Shown here in pieces: positions 52,791-61,432 of a stretch of DNA of 64,000 nt. The DNA comes from Ignavibacteria bacterium. GTDB taxonomy: Bacteria; Bacteroidota; Ignavibacteria; Kapaibacteriales; Kapaibacteriaceae. The position numbers and the translations under genes are program-made. Within the stretch, counting starts at the first letter, position 1; every line of letters starts with the position of its first letter. Location of the stretch: assembly GCA_947495975.1 (NCBI GenBank), contig CANMBE010000003.1:62001-126000 (forward strand). The letters are read 5' to 3'. A model generated the notes under the pieces. The model was not told the DNA's origin. It worked only from the letters and a program-made list of their open reading frames with translations, and searched no databases.

Positions 52791-54689
52791 TCAGAAGAAA
52801 TTCCCGTAACAGAAGGCGACATCTCTATGGAGACTGTTGCTGCTGCCGCGGCTCAACCAGTACAATCGGTGTTAGCCGAACAGTCACCAAAACGTATGAC
52901 TGTTGCCGCCCTATTAGGCGGCGAACTTGATTCTGCAGCAATGAATGATGATGCATTTCTCAAGTTGTTCGACACAAAGGTGTCTACACTGAAAGCAGAT
53001 GATCTTGTTCATGGAACTGTGGTGTCTGTTACAAAGGACGAGATCCTTGTAGACATCGGATTTAAATCTCTTGGTGTAGTTCCACGTGCTGAATTCGTTG
53101 GCGCCGAACTCCTTGCACCAGGCGAAACGGTAGATGTTTTTGTTGAGAAGATTGAAGACGGCGAAGGTCGTCTCATGCTCAGCCGTCGCCGTGCAGACTT
53201 CATGAAGACCTGGGACGAAATTCTCAAGCTTTCTGAAACACAAACAGTTACACAAGTACGCATCCTTCGCCGTATCAAGGGCGGCATGGTTGTAGACCTT
53301 CTGGGTATCGAAGCGTTTCTTCCTGGGTCGCAGATCGATGTGCGCCCAGTACGTGACTTTGATGCATGGGTTAGCCGCACGATTGACGTTCGCGTTGTGA
53401 AGGTAAATCACCCAAGTGAGAACGTTGTTGTTTCGCACAAGGTGTTGCTCGAAGAGCAACTCACGGAGCAGCGTGGCAAGATTCTCGAATTGCTCGAGAA
53501 GGGTCTCGTACTCGAAGGCACTGTAAAGGCAATCTCAGACTTCGGTGTGTTTGTAGACCTTGGTGGCGTGGACGGACTTGTGCACATCACAGACCTTTCA
53601 TGGGGCCGCGTTGCACACCCAAGCGAAATCGTACAACTCGATCAACAAGTCAAGGTTGTGGTCCTCGATTTCGACGAAAATCGCAAGCGCATTTCCCTTG
53701 GTATGAAGCAGCTCACATCCCATCCGTGGGATCAAATTGCAGATAAGTACGAAGCAGGTGCCAGCGTTAGCGGTAAAGTTGTATCGCTTACAGACTACGG
53801 TGCATTCATTGAAATCGAAAAGGGTGTTGAAGGTCTCATTCACATCAGCGAGATGTCATGGACTCAGCACGTGAAGCACCCATCACAAGTAGTATCTCTT
53901 GGTCAAGTGGTAGAAGCGGTTGTTCTCAACATCGACAAGGGCGATCGCAAGCTTGCTCTTGGCATGAAACAACTCGAGCCTGATCCATGGAATGATCTTA
54001 TGGCGAAGTACCCTATTGGGTCGGTTCATAAGGGCGACGTGCGGAACCTCACAAACTTTGGTGTCTTCATCGAACTCGAGCCAGGCGTTGATGGCCTCGT
54101 GCACATCTCCGATCTCTCGTGGACAAAGAAGATCCGTCACCCGGGTGAGTTTGTGAAGAAGGGCGACGATATTCAGGTTGTTGTTCTTGCAGTTGACAAC
54201 GAGCATCGCCGCATCTCTCTTGGACACAAGCAAATCAACGAAAATCCATGGGATGTGTTCGAAGGTGAATTCGGTGTTGGCACTGAGACGGAAGGCAAGA
54301 TTGTACGCTTGATAGATAAGGGTATTATCGTTGAAATGCCACAGGGTGTTGACGGTTTTGTTCCTGTCTCTCAACTATCATTTGCTCCTGTTCGCACTAT
54401 TGCAGACTTCTTTAACGTTGGAGACAATCTTCCGTTGAAGGTTGTTGAGTTCGACAAAGAGCAAAAGAAAATTGTCCTTTCTGTTGTAGAATATTTGCGC
54501 GGACGTTCTGATGACGAAGTGGCTACGTACAACGTAAACCACCCAGTCCCGAATGCTGACAAATACGATGCAGATGGCTCGGCAAATCCAAACACAACAA
54601 TAGAAGACTTAGAAGACAGCGAGCCTACTGAGCCTACTGAGTCTACTGAGTCTACTGAGTCTACTGAGTCTACTGAGTCTACTGAGTAA
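52788..54689 (+). CDS. rpsA: 30S ribosomal protein S1 with repeat tail
   Basis: 633 aa from ATG 52788; an in-frame ATG at 52749 is rejected because AGGAG stands before 52788. Six S1 RNA-binding repeats are visible: the later copies show GKVVSLTDYGAFIEIEKGVEGLIHISEMSWT-type cores at regular spacing of about 85 residues. S1 captures mRNAs at the 30S subunit, important in a group with weak Shine-Dalgarno use. The last ~24 residues are EPT/EST triplets coded by 9-nt tandem repeats. A strong terminator follows. Confidence 0.97.
   Translation: MSEEIPVTEGDISMETVAAAAAQPVQSVLAEQSPKRMTVAALLGGELDSAAMNDDAFLKLFDTKVSTLKADDLVHGTVVSVTKDEILVDIGFKSLGVVPRAEFVGAELLAPGETVDVFVEKIEDGEGRLMLSRRRADFMKTWDEILKLSETQTVTQVRILRRIKGGMVVDLLGIEAFLPGSQIDVRPVRDFDAWVSRTIDVRVVKVNHPSENVVVSHKVLLEEQLTEQRGKILELLEKGLVLEGTVKAISDFGVFVDLGGVDGLVHITDLSWGRVAHPSEIVQLDQQVKVVVLDFDENRKRISLGMKQLTSHPWDQIADKYEAGASVSGKVVSLTDYGAFIEIEKGVEGLIHISEMSWTQHVKHPSQVVSLGQVVEAVVLNIDKGDRKLALGMKQLEPDPWNDLMAKYPIGSVHKGDVRNLTNFGVFIELEPGVDGLVHISDLSWTKKIRHPGEFVKKGDDIQVVVLAVDNEHRRISLGHKQINENPWDVFEGEFGVGTETEGKIVRLIDKGIIVEMPQGVDGFVPVSQLSFAPVRTIADFFNVGDNLPLKVVEFDKEQKKIVLSVVEYLRGRSDDEVATYNVNHPVPNADKYDADGSANPNTTIEDLEDSEPTEPTESTESTESTESTESTE
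54621..54686 (+). repeat. 9-bp tandem repeat at the 3' end of rpsA
   Basis: Two GAGCCTACT units and five GAGTCTACT units plus a final GAG, immediately before the stop codon. Encodes (EPT)2(EST)5E. Copy-number change by slippage would alter tail length in steps of three residues without a frameshift. Confidence 0.95.
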
Positions 54690-54710
54690 CCGCACTAATC
54701 TGCAATCAAC

Positions 54711-54740
54711 AAAGGCCCGCCATTGGCGGGCCTTTTTTTT
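54711..54740 (+). terminator. Intrinsic terminator after rpsA
   Basis: AAAGGCCCGCC (54711-54721) pairs perfectly with GGCGGGCCTTT (54725-54735) around an ATT loop, followed by further T residues to 54740. Confidence 0.95.
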
Positions 54741-54751
54741 ATGTTACCGCA

Positions 54752-56029
54752 ATGAAACTGCAACCAATTCTAGATGAACTCTTTGCAATGACGTTTCACG
54801 CCGGCATCAAGCCCGGTTTAGAGCGCATAGAAGATCTATGCTTGGGTCTTAACAACCCTCATCTTCGCTATCCGATCATTCATGTTGCAGGCACGAATGG
54901 CAAGGGGTCTACGTGTTCTATTCTTGCATCTATTCTAACACGGGCTGGCTACAAGACCGGGCTGTATACTTCACCGCACATCATGCGATTTAATGAACGC
55001 ATACGTGTTGATGGTGTGACAATTTCGGATGAAGACGTAGTACGAATAGCGAGCCCCTTGATGGGAAAAGCCCGAGGAAATGGCGGCACGTTCTTCGAAG
55101 TGACAACTGCCATGGCATTCCAATATTTTGCGGAGCGCCGTGTTGATGTTGCAATCATTGAAACGGGGCTCGGTGGTCGCCTCGATGCCACAAACATTTG
55201 CCAACCGTTTCTGTCCATCATTACCCAGATCGATATAGATCACACCGAGTATCTCGGCACAACGTTAGAGTTGATAGCAGGTGAGAAGGCAGGCATCATC
55301 AAGCAAGGGGCGCCTGTTGTGATCGGCCACCGTGAGCCCCTTCCCATACTTCGAGGCGTTTTCGAACGCAAGGCAGAGAATGTGTACACGGAGATTCAGT
55401 TTGCCGAAGATGCAGTCTTTGTGGAGTTAGATACGATTCATCCCGACATGACGATGACTGTAAGTGTTGTTGGCAATGACGAGTTGCGCTACTACACCAC
55501 GGACCTTTGTGGTAAACATCAGACGATGAACATTGCAACGGCTATAGCTGCACTTCCATTCATACGCTCATTGTACTTCGTGGATGAAGAGCATGTGCGA
55601 GAAGGGCTGCAGAACGTTACGAAGATTTCAGGACTCTATGGTAGGTGCCAACTCATAGCCAACGATCCGTTCACGGTGCTTGACGTGTCACACAATCCTG
55701 CGGGCGTTGCAGCACTCTGCGAGACTCTCTTTGCATCGGGACGTGAGCAACAGAGCATGCAAGTTGTGTTTGGTGCGATGGCTGACAAAGACGTGGTCTC
55801 CATGCTAAAGGAAATAGTACCAATGGCGCACACAATTCACTTGTGCGCGCCCTCAATTGCACGATCAATGTCCGTTGAAAATCTCGCAAAAGTTGCAACT
55901 GCACAAGGCATCACAAATACCGCGCTCCATGAGAGTGTATCTCATGCATACCATGCAGCGCGCGCGCATGGCCCAACCGTTGTGTGCGGCAGCTTTCATG
56001 TTGCAGACGAAGTGATGCTCGTGCGTTAG
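54752..56029 (+). CDS. folC: Folylpolyglutamate synthase / dihydrofolate synthase
   Basis: 425 aa. Mur-ligase-like ATP enzyme that adds glutamate to folates. ATP loop HVAGTNGKGSTCSILASIL (about residue 45); YTSPHIMRFNERIRVDG; ETGLGGRLDATN; and DVSHNPAGVAAL. Bacterial FolC usually performs both dihydrofolate and folylpolyglutamate synthesis. It starts 12 nt after the rpsA terminator T-run and ends in a 4-nt overlap with the convergent PAS-UbiA gene. Confidence 0.96.
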   Translation: MKLQPILDELFAMTFHAGIKPGLERIEDLCLGLNNPHLRYPIIHVAGTNGKGSTCSILASILTRAGYKTGLYTSPHIMRFNERIRVDGVTISDEDVVRIASPLMGKARGNGGTFFEVTTAMAFQYFAERRVDVAIIETGLGGRLDATNICQPFLSIITQIDIDHTEYLGTTLELIAGEKAGIIKQGAPVVIGHREPLPILRGVFERKAENVYTEIQFAEDAVFVELDTIHPDMTMTVSVVGNDELRYYTTDLCGKHQTMNIATAIAALPFIRSLYFVDEEHVREGLQNVTKISGLYGRCQLIANDPFTVLDVSHNPAGVAALCETLFASGREQQSMQVVFGAMADKDVVSMLKEIVPMAHTIHLCAPSIARSMSVENLAKVATAQGITNTALHESVSHAYHAARAHGPTVVCGSFHVADEVMLVR

Positions 56030-57282
56030 AGTACCAGAGCGATTGCGAACAATACAGCAAACACTATCTGCAAATAGATGGTATGCACGTTGGCCTTTAC
56101 AAGGCTACGATTGTTGAGATGTTTTTTCATGTAGGAAAGAATCCAACCACCGTACCCAATAGCAAGAGCGGCAACGCCGAGGAGGAATGGTTTATGGTGA
56201 TACAATCCTAGCCAAACCGACACAAGTATCGCTGAGGCAAGAAAAAAGCCATAGAACCACACGGCTGCCTGCGGTCCGAAGGTTACAACAAGGTGATTCT
56301 TTCCCGTTACTGCATCGCCTTCTGCATCAGGCACTTGGTTGATTAATAAAATGTTTGTCGTCAGCAAACCAGTAGGTATTCCCACAATAAATGCGTCGAA
56401 GGAATAGACGCCCGTCATCACGTAATACATACCGAGTGTGATGAGCGGACCAAACGTCATTCCAATGATAACTTCGCCAAGACCTTTGCGAGCAACGAGC
56501 CGAAGTGGCGGCGCTGTATAGAAATAGCCAAGGGCTAGTCCACTGAGTCCAATAACAAGCACACCTAGACCAACAGCAAATGTTACATAGACTCCAATGC
56601 AAAGGGCAATTCCTGCCAAGCACAGAGCAACATTGCGCGTTCCCTTCAAATCAATGAGCCCCATCTCTATCGCACGTGAACCACCTGAATATTGTACAAA
56701 ATATTTGGTGTTGGCTTGGTCCGTGCCACTCTTCACATCGAAGTAATCATTGAACACATTGCTTGCAAGATGTAGCAGCGAAACTCCGAGGATGGCAAGC
56801 ACTGCATACATCCATGAAATAGGCAACCCAAGAACGCCCCCTACAAATGCGATACCGATGAAGCACGGAGTGATCGCGGCCGTTATAAATGGAGCCCTTG
56901 TGATCACCAGCCACGTAATTGCCTTCGTTGCACTTGTGATGGGGACATCTACCACCGCATCGAGCTCTTCTGTTACACCACAAAATCCAATCTGAACACC
57001 ATTTCTGAAGGTTGGAGTGATGCGGATTCTCGCTCCAAATAGGTCTCCATTCTTTCGCACAAAGTTGGTCTCACCTATCCACTCTCCTTCCCTGACGGCA
57101 GTGGACAACCATATACCAAGATTTTGCAGGACAATCTGTCCGGGCGAGAATGCACTTACGCGAAGCTTGTTGATTGTCTCAACTCGATCATATCCAAACA
57201 TCGCAACAGCACCGTCACTGAAGGTCTCAATGACGCCCTCCATGTCACAAGTGATCACAGATTTATCGAGTATAGTTGCCAC
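56026..57282 (-). CDS. PAS-domain / UbiA-family prenyltransferase fusion (MenA-like)
   Basis: About 418 aa from GTG 57282, supported by GGAG seven bases upstream; longer ATG-started readings reach into the divergent purH gene. Residues ~3-112 are PAS-like (VITCDMEGVIETFSDGAVAMFGYDR, NFVRKNGDLFGARIRITPTFRNG and FCGVTEELD). Residues ~120-418 are a UbiA prenyltransferase with eight or nine helices and two Asp-rich Mg-prenyl-diphosphate motifs: NVFNDYFDVKSGTD (about 179) and NQVPDAEGDAVTGK (about 317). GSRAIEMGLI and the overall layout favour 1,4-dihydroxy-2-naphthoate prenyltransferase (MenA) over haem or ubiquinone enzymes. The PAS part probably senses redox state or a ligand and controls quinone synthesis (inference). 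No kinase or output domain is present. Confidence 0.86.
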   Translation of the reverse strand: MATILDKSVITCDMEGVIETFSDGAVAMFGYDRVETINKLRVSAFSPGQIVLQNLGIWLSTAVREGEWIGETNFVRKNGDLFGARIRITPTFRNGVQIGFCGVTEELDAVVDVPITSATKAITWLVITRAPFITAAITPCFIGIAFVGGVLGLPISWMYAVLAILGVSLLHLASNVFNDYFDVKSGTDQANTKYFVQYSGGSRAIEMGLIDLKGTRNVALCLAGIALCIGVYVTFAVGLGVLVIGLSGLALGYFYTAPPLRLVARKGLGEVIIGMTFGPLITLGMYYVMTGVYSFDAFIVGIPTGLLTTNILLINQVPDAEGDAVTGKNHLVVTFGPQAAVWFYGFFLASAILVSVWLGLYHHKPFLLGVAALAIGYGGWILSYMKKHLNNRSLVKANVHTIYLQIVFAVLFAIALVL

Positions 57283-57335
57283 GGCATAACTCCGTTTTGA
57301 TGATAGAATAATCTCGTAGCAATAATAGCTATGAC

Positions 57336-57369
57336 CGACCTTTCGGTCGATACCTGAGCGGTATCTTTG
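57336..57369 (+). promoter_or_regulatory. purH promoter with two overlapping hairpins
   Basis: TATCTTTG (57362-57369) matches TAnnTTTG and is 37 nt before the purH ATG. It overlaps an inverted repeat GATACC-TGAGC-GGTATC (57349-57365), and just upstream lies CGACC-TTTC-GGTCG (57336-57349). The palindrome over the box is a candidate operator. Confidence 0.45.
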
Positions 57370-57406
57370 CTGTATTAAGCATTCCTGCATAAAACAAGCT
57401 CTCCAA

Positions 57407-58930
57407 ATGAACGCACTCTTATCCGTATCGGACAAAACCGGCCTCATTGAATTTGCCCACAGTCTACACGCATTTGGTGTAAAGATTATTTCTACTGGTG
57501 GCACGGCAAAAACCCTTGCCGATGCAGGTATCCCGGTTACGAAGGTTTCAGACATAACGGGTTTTCCGGAGGTGATGGATGGCCGTGTAAAGACCTTGCA
57601 TCCAAAGATTCATGGTGGCATCCTTGCAGTGCTCAACAATGATGAGCACGTCAAACAAATGCAAGACCATGGAATTGAAAAGATCGACATTGTTGTGGTG
57701 AACCTCTATCCGTTTGAGCAGACCGCTGCACGAGATGGTGTTTCATACGATGATATTATTGAGAACATTGATATTGGTGGTCCAGCTATGGTTCGTGCAT
57801 CAGCAAAGAATCATCGATTTACCACCATCGTTGTAAATCCAGCACATTATTCAACGGTGATAGCTCATCTTTTAACAGATGGTGGAGTACCAGTATCATT
57901 CCGTGAGCAATTGGCAATGGAGGCGTTCTCGCATACAGCACAATACGACGCTCGTATTGCAGGCTATTTTGCGCAACATCTTGGACGTACGTTTCCAGAC
58001 GAAACTGCTATTCCACTACGTATTGACCAGCCACTTCGTTATGGTGAGAATCCTCATCAACAGGCTGTGCTGTACGGCACATTCACGAGCATCTTCCGTC
58101 AGCTTCACGGCAAGGAGCTTTCGTATAACAACATTCTAGATATCGATGCTGCCGCCAGATTGAGTCTAGAGTTTGAAGAGCCAACTGTTGTGATCGTTAA
58201 GCATAACAATCCCTGCGGCGTAGGTTCCGGATCACATCTTGTAGAAGCATATCAGAAGGCATTTGCTACCGACAACGTTAGCCCCTTTGGTGGAATCATC
58301 GCAGTGAACAGGCCTATCGATGTTGCATTTGCAAACGAAGTGCATTCATTGTTTGCAGAGGTACTCATTGCTCCTTCGTTTGATGAAGATGCACTTGCCA
58401 TATTGGCCAAGAAGAAGGACCGTCGTCTCATGGTCGTGGACCCACAAAAACTTCGCAATGCATCTCGCTCAGACCTGCGTTCGGTGGCAGGGGGCTTCTT
58501 GGCGCAAGAATCAGATGCGATTTTATACAATCAAGCCGACGTGCGAGTTGTAACTACCATTAAGCCAACTGATGACCAACGCGATGCGATGCTGTATGCA
58601 TGGAAGATTGCGAAGCATGTAAAGAGTAATGCAATTGTGTATGCTTCTCATGACAGATCACTTGCAATTGGTGCGGGCCAAATGTCTCGCATTGATTCTG
58701 CTCGCATTGCCGTACGCAAAGCCCAAGACGCAGGCGTCGATCTTACCGGCTGTGCTGTTGCCTCAGACGCATTCTTTCCTTTTGCGGACGGACTCCTCCA
58801 AGCAGCAGAAGCCGGTGCAGCATGCGTTATTCAACCAGGTGGCTCTGTGCGTGATGAAGAAGTGATTGCGGCTGCTAACGATAAAGGCCTAGCAATGATG
58901 TTTACCGGTACAAGGCACTTTAGACACTAG
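57407..58930 (+). CDS. purH: Bifunctional AICAR formyltransferase / IMP cyclohydrolase
   Basis: 507 aa. Last two steps of purine synthesis in the cytosol. The cyclohydrolase part (to ~residue 190) has [36 protein letters not shown] and [13 protein letters not shown]. The transformylase part has [25 protein letters not shown] and the C-terminal [11 protein letters not shown] then GTRHFRH. Normal length, no fusion. Divergent from the PAS-UbiA gene. Confidence 0.97.
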   Translation: MNALLSVSDKTGLIEFAHSLHAFGVKIISTGGTAKTLADAGIPVTKVSDITGFPEVMDGRVKTLHPKIHGGILAVLNNDEHVKQMQDHGIEKIDIVVVNLYPFEQTAARDGVSYDDIIENIDIGGPAMVRASAKNHRFTTIVVNPAHYSTVIAHLLTDGGVPVSFREQLAMEAFSHTAQYDARIAGYFAQHLGRTFPDETAIPLRIDQPLRYGENPHQQAVLYGTFTSIFRQLHGKELSYNNILDIDAAARLSLEFEEPTVVIVKHNNPCGVGSGSHLVEAYQKAFATDNVSPFGGIIAVNRPIDVAFANEVHSLFAEVLIAPSFDEDALAILAKKKDRRLMVVDPQKLRNASRSDLRSVAGGFLAQESDAILYNQADVRVVTTIKPTDDQRDAMLYAWKIAKHVKSNAIVYASHDRSLAIGAGQMSRIDSARIAVRKAQDAGVDLTGCAVASDAFFPFADGLLQAAEAGAACVIQPGGSVRDEEVIAAANDKGLAMMFTGTRHFRH

Positions 58931-59008
58931 CCGGATTAATGAGTTCGTGGATTAGTGGTACGTGTAAAGTCCCTTGCAAAGTGGCTCAGTGAGACGTTTA
59001 AAGAGCTT

Positions 59009-61432
59009 CTACCGATTCCTCGACGCTTCATGCAGCACATCAAGGTTCGATTGTACTTTGGCAAAGACGGTGCCTTCGGGGAACGTGCCATTCTTTGCGA
59101 TTCTTCCGGCAGGCATACCCATCATGAGCTCTACCGCTTCTTCCAATCTTGCAATAGGATAGATGGAGAACTTGCCATGCTTCACCGCATCAATAATTTC
59201 ATCGGACAACATGAGGTCTCCAACGTTCTGAATCGGCATAACTACACCCTGTGTGCCGGTGAGCCCCCTGTCCTTACATACTTCAAAGAAGCCGGTAATC
59301 TTTTCATTCAAACCACCCACGGCTTGAATATCGCCCTTCTGATTGATTGAGCCGGTGATTGCTCGGTCTTGTCTGATGGGCACGTTTGATAAAGCGCTCA
59401 GAAGTGCAACTATTTCTGCGGTGGAGGCACTATCTCCATCAATGCCGCCATACGATTGCTCAAAAGCAATACTTGCTGAGAACGAAATTGATTGTGCTCG
59501 GGAGAACAGTGCGCGTAGAAGACCCGATAGAATCAGCACTCCTTTTGAGTGTATGGGTCCGCTCATCTCAACTTCGCGTTCGATGTTGATGATGCCGGCA
59601 TTTCCAGCACTGACTGTTGTAGTAATGCGAGTAGGCTTACCAAAAGAGACAATTCCACTGCTATAAACAGAGAGTCCATTGATCTGACCTACGCGCTCAC
59701 CTTTTACATCAATAAGGAGCACGCCTTTGGCGATGCTCTGACGGATCTCTTCGTCAGCCCTACTGCTTCTGCGGTGTCGCATCTCAATCGCATGACGCAC
59801 ATGCTCTGCTCGCACAATGCGCGCCTTCTTTAGCAGCGCAAAGTGTGAAGCCTCGCGAAGCAGGTCCGCAGCATAACTGAATTGCAATGTGATCTTTTCT
59901 TTTGATTCTGTAAACGCCACGGCCCATTCGATGATCGCAGCAGCGGCACCTCTGTCACAGTGCAGAATTTTCTCTTCAGCAGCAATGAGTGAAATGAATC
60001 CGCAATAATGTCGGATCATTTCTGCTGTGCGTTTTGTGAGTGCATCAAACTCGGCATGCACCTTAAACATCTTGTGAAAGTCTTCATCTGCTGCCCACAA
60101 TGCGAGATAGACAGAAGGATCGCCAAGGAGAATAATCTTTACATCTATGTTGATGAAATCTGGTTTTAGATTGTTGAGCTGAAACTGCGAGTCCATCGAC
60201 TGAATATCGAGCCGACCATATAGCATCACCTTCTTGAGTGACATCCAGATGTTGGCATCAATCAACACATCCATCGCATTGAGCACGATATAGCCACCAT
60301 CGGCACGCAGCAGTGCACCTGCACGGATATGTGTGAAGTCGCTCACTGCAAATCCACGAGCATCAACTCTGCGTTCTATGGTACCAAAAAGCGAAGCATA
60401 CGTAGGTACAGTTTCTACCAAGATAGGCGCAACCTTTGCATCGTAGTTGTCAACGATGAGATTGACCGATGTTAGACGCTCGAGATGACGCGCAAGCTCT
60501 TCGATATTCTCATCTGCAATGCCACTGTGTTTTGTTTGATAAACCCGCACGTAGTCTTCAAGTCGCTCTAGAATATGTACCGTAACTCCGTTTAGGAATT
60601 CAGTTACACGGTCTCGCGGGAAGCTCGATCTGATATCATCGAAGATTGATTTCAGCAAAATGCCAACGGCAATTTGATCATGCTTCCCAAGTTCCTTGCG
60701 GAAATCCACCATCACACGCATTGATCTGCGGCTAATCTCTGAAAGCTCATCGCGGTGTGTTACGTAAGCATCACTAAGTGCCTGCGCTTGGTCCATGGTC
60801 ATCTTTCCTGCTTGCACAAGCGTATCGAGCTCATCGATTGCGAGTGGCTTCCCTTCGATCACGGCAAACACCTCAGTGCGAGAGGTGCCATCTTCGTCTT
60901 GTAGTTGTCCAACAATAAAGCCAGACGGACGAATCTTTGCATCAAACTCAGCGAGCAGTCTCTTTTCTTGCAATTGATGTCTCTGAATGATCTCCTTGCG
61001 CTCTGCCTGAAATGCTTCTTCTTCAAAAAGCTGTGGTATACGTCTGCGTACTACGATAAGCACATCAGACATCATTCTTGTGAATACACGTCCTTCGCCA
61101 GCAGTGAAACGAAGCAATACTGGTGCTTCGGGCTGCCTGAAATTGTGAACGTAAACAAAGTCATACAAATCTGCCTTCTCATGCTTCAGTGTATCAAGGA
61201 TCTGCCTGACGGTTGTCATACGCCCCGTACCAACAACCCCCGACGCCCAAATGTTATACCCTTTACTTCGTATGCGTGCACCAAGTTCGATCGCTTCAAC
61301 TGCTCGCTCTTGACCAACGATGCGGTTGAGCGGCTTCACTTCTTTTGTTGACAATTTGAAAGGGAGCGACGTAAGCGCGCACTTCCATCGCAGGTCAGAT
61401 GGAACTAACGGCTTAACTATGTGATTCTTCAT
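59009..61432 (-). CDS. Lon-family ATP-dependent protease (AAA_32 / LonH-like)
   Basis: 807 aa from ATG 61432, which overlaps the stop of the AddB-like gene by 4 nt and has GGGGAG five bases upstream. The P-loop region reads GVVGTGRMTTV with Arg in place of Lys, as in the YcbZ-like branch of Lon relatives. An internal coiled/helical insert spans ~150-330. The C-terminal Lon protease domain has the catalytic Ser in DGDSASTAEIVALLSAL (about residue 664) and Lys in NQKGDIQAVGGLNEKITGF (about 702). Cytosolic protein quality control; specific targets unknown. Confidence 0.92.
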   Translation of the reverse strand: MKNHIVKPLVPSDLRWKCALTSLPFKLSTKEVKPLNRIVGQERAVEAIELGARIRSKGYNIWASGVVGTGRMTTVRQILDTLKHEKADLYDFVYVHNFRQPEAPVLLRFTAGEGRVFTRMMSDVLIVVRRRIPQLFEEEAFQAERKEIIQRHQLQEKRLLAEFDAKIRPSGFIVGQLQDEDGTSRTEVFAVIEGKPLAIDELDTLVQAGKMTMDQAQALSDAYVTHRDELSEISRRSMRVMVDFRKELGKHDQIAVGILLKSIFDDIRSSFPRDRVTEFLNGVTVHILERLEDYVRVYQTKHSGIADENIEELARHLERLTSVNLIVDNYDAKVAPILVETVPTYASLFGTIERRVDARGFAVSDFTHIRAGALLRADGGYIVLNAMDVLIDANIWMSLKKVMLYGRLDIQSMDSQFQLNNLKPDFINIDVKIILLGDPSVYLALWAADEDFHKMFKVHAEFDALTKRTAEMIRHYCGFISLIAAEEKILHCDRGAAAAIIEWAVAFTESKEKITLQFSYAADLLREASHFALLKKARIVRAEHVRHAIEMRHRRSSRADEEIRQSIAKGVLLIDVKGERVGQINGLSVYSSGIVSFGKPTRITTTVSAGNAGIINIEREVEMSGPIHSKGVLILSGLLRALFSRAQSISFSASIAFEQSYGGIDGDSASTAEIVALLSALSNVPIRQDRAITGSINQKGDIQAVGGLNEKITGFFEVCKDRGLTGTQGVVMPIQNVGDLMLSDEIIDAVKHGKFSIYPIARLEEAVELMMGMPAGRIAKNGTFPEGTVFAKVQSNLDVLHEASRNR

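Noticed and set aside
57283-57555. Longer N-terminus for the PAS-UbiA gene
   Set aside because: It would run into purH on the other strand; GTG 57282 has a Shine-Dalgarno and the PAS domain begins there.
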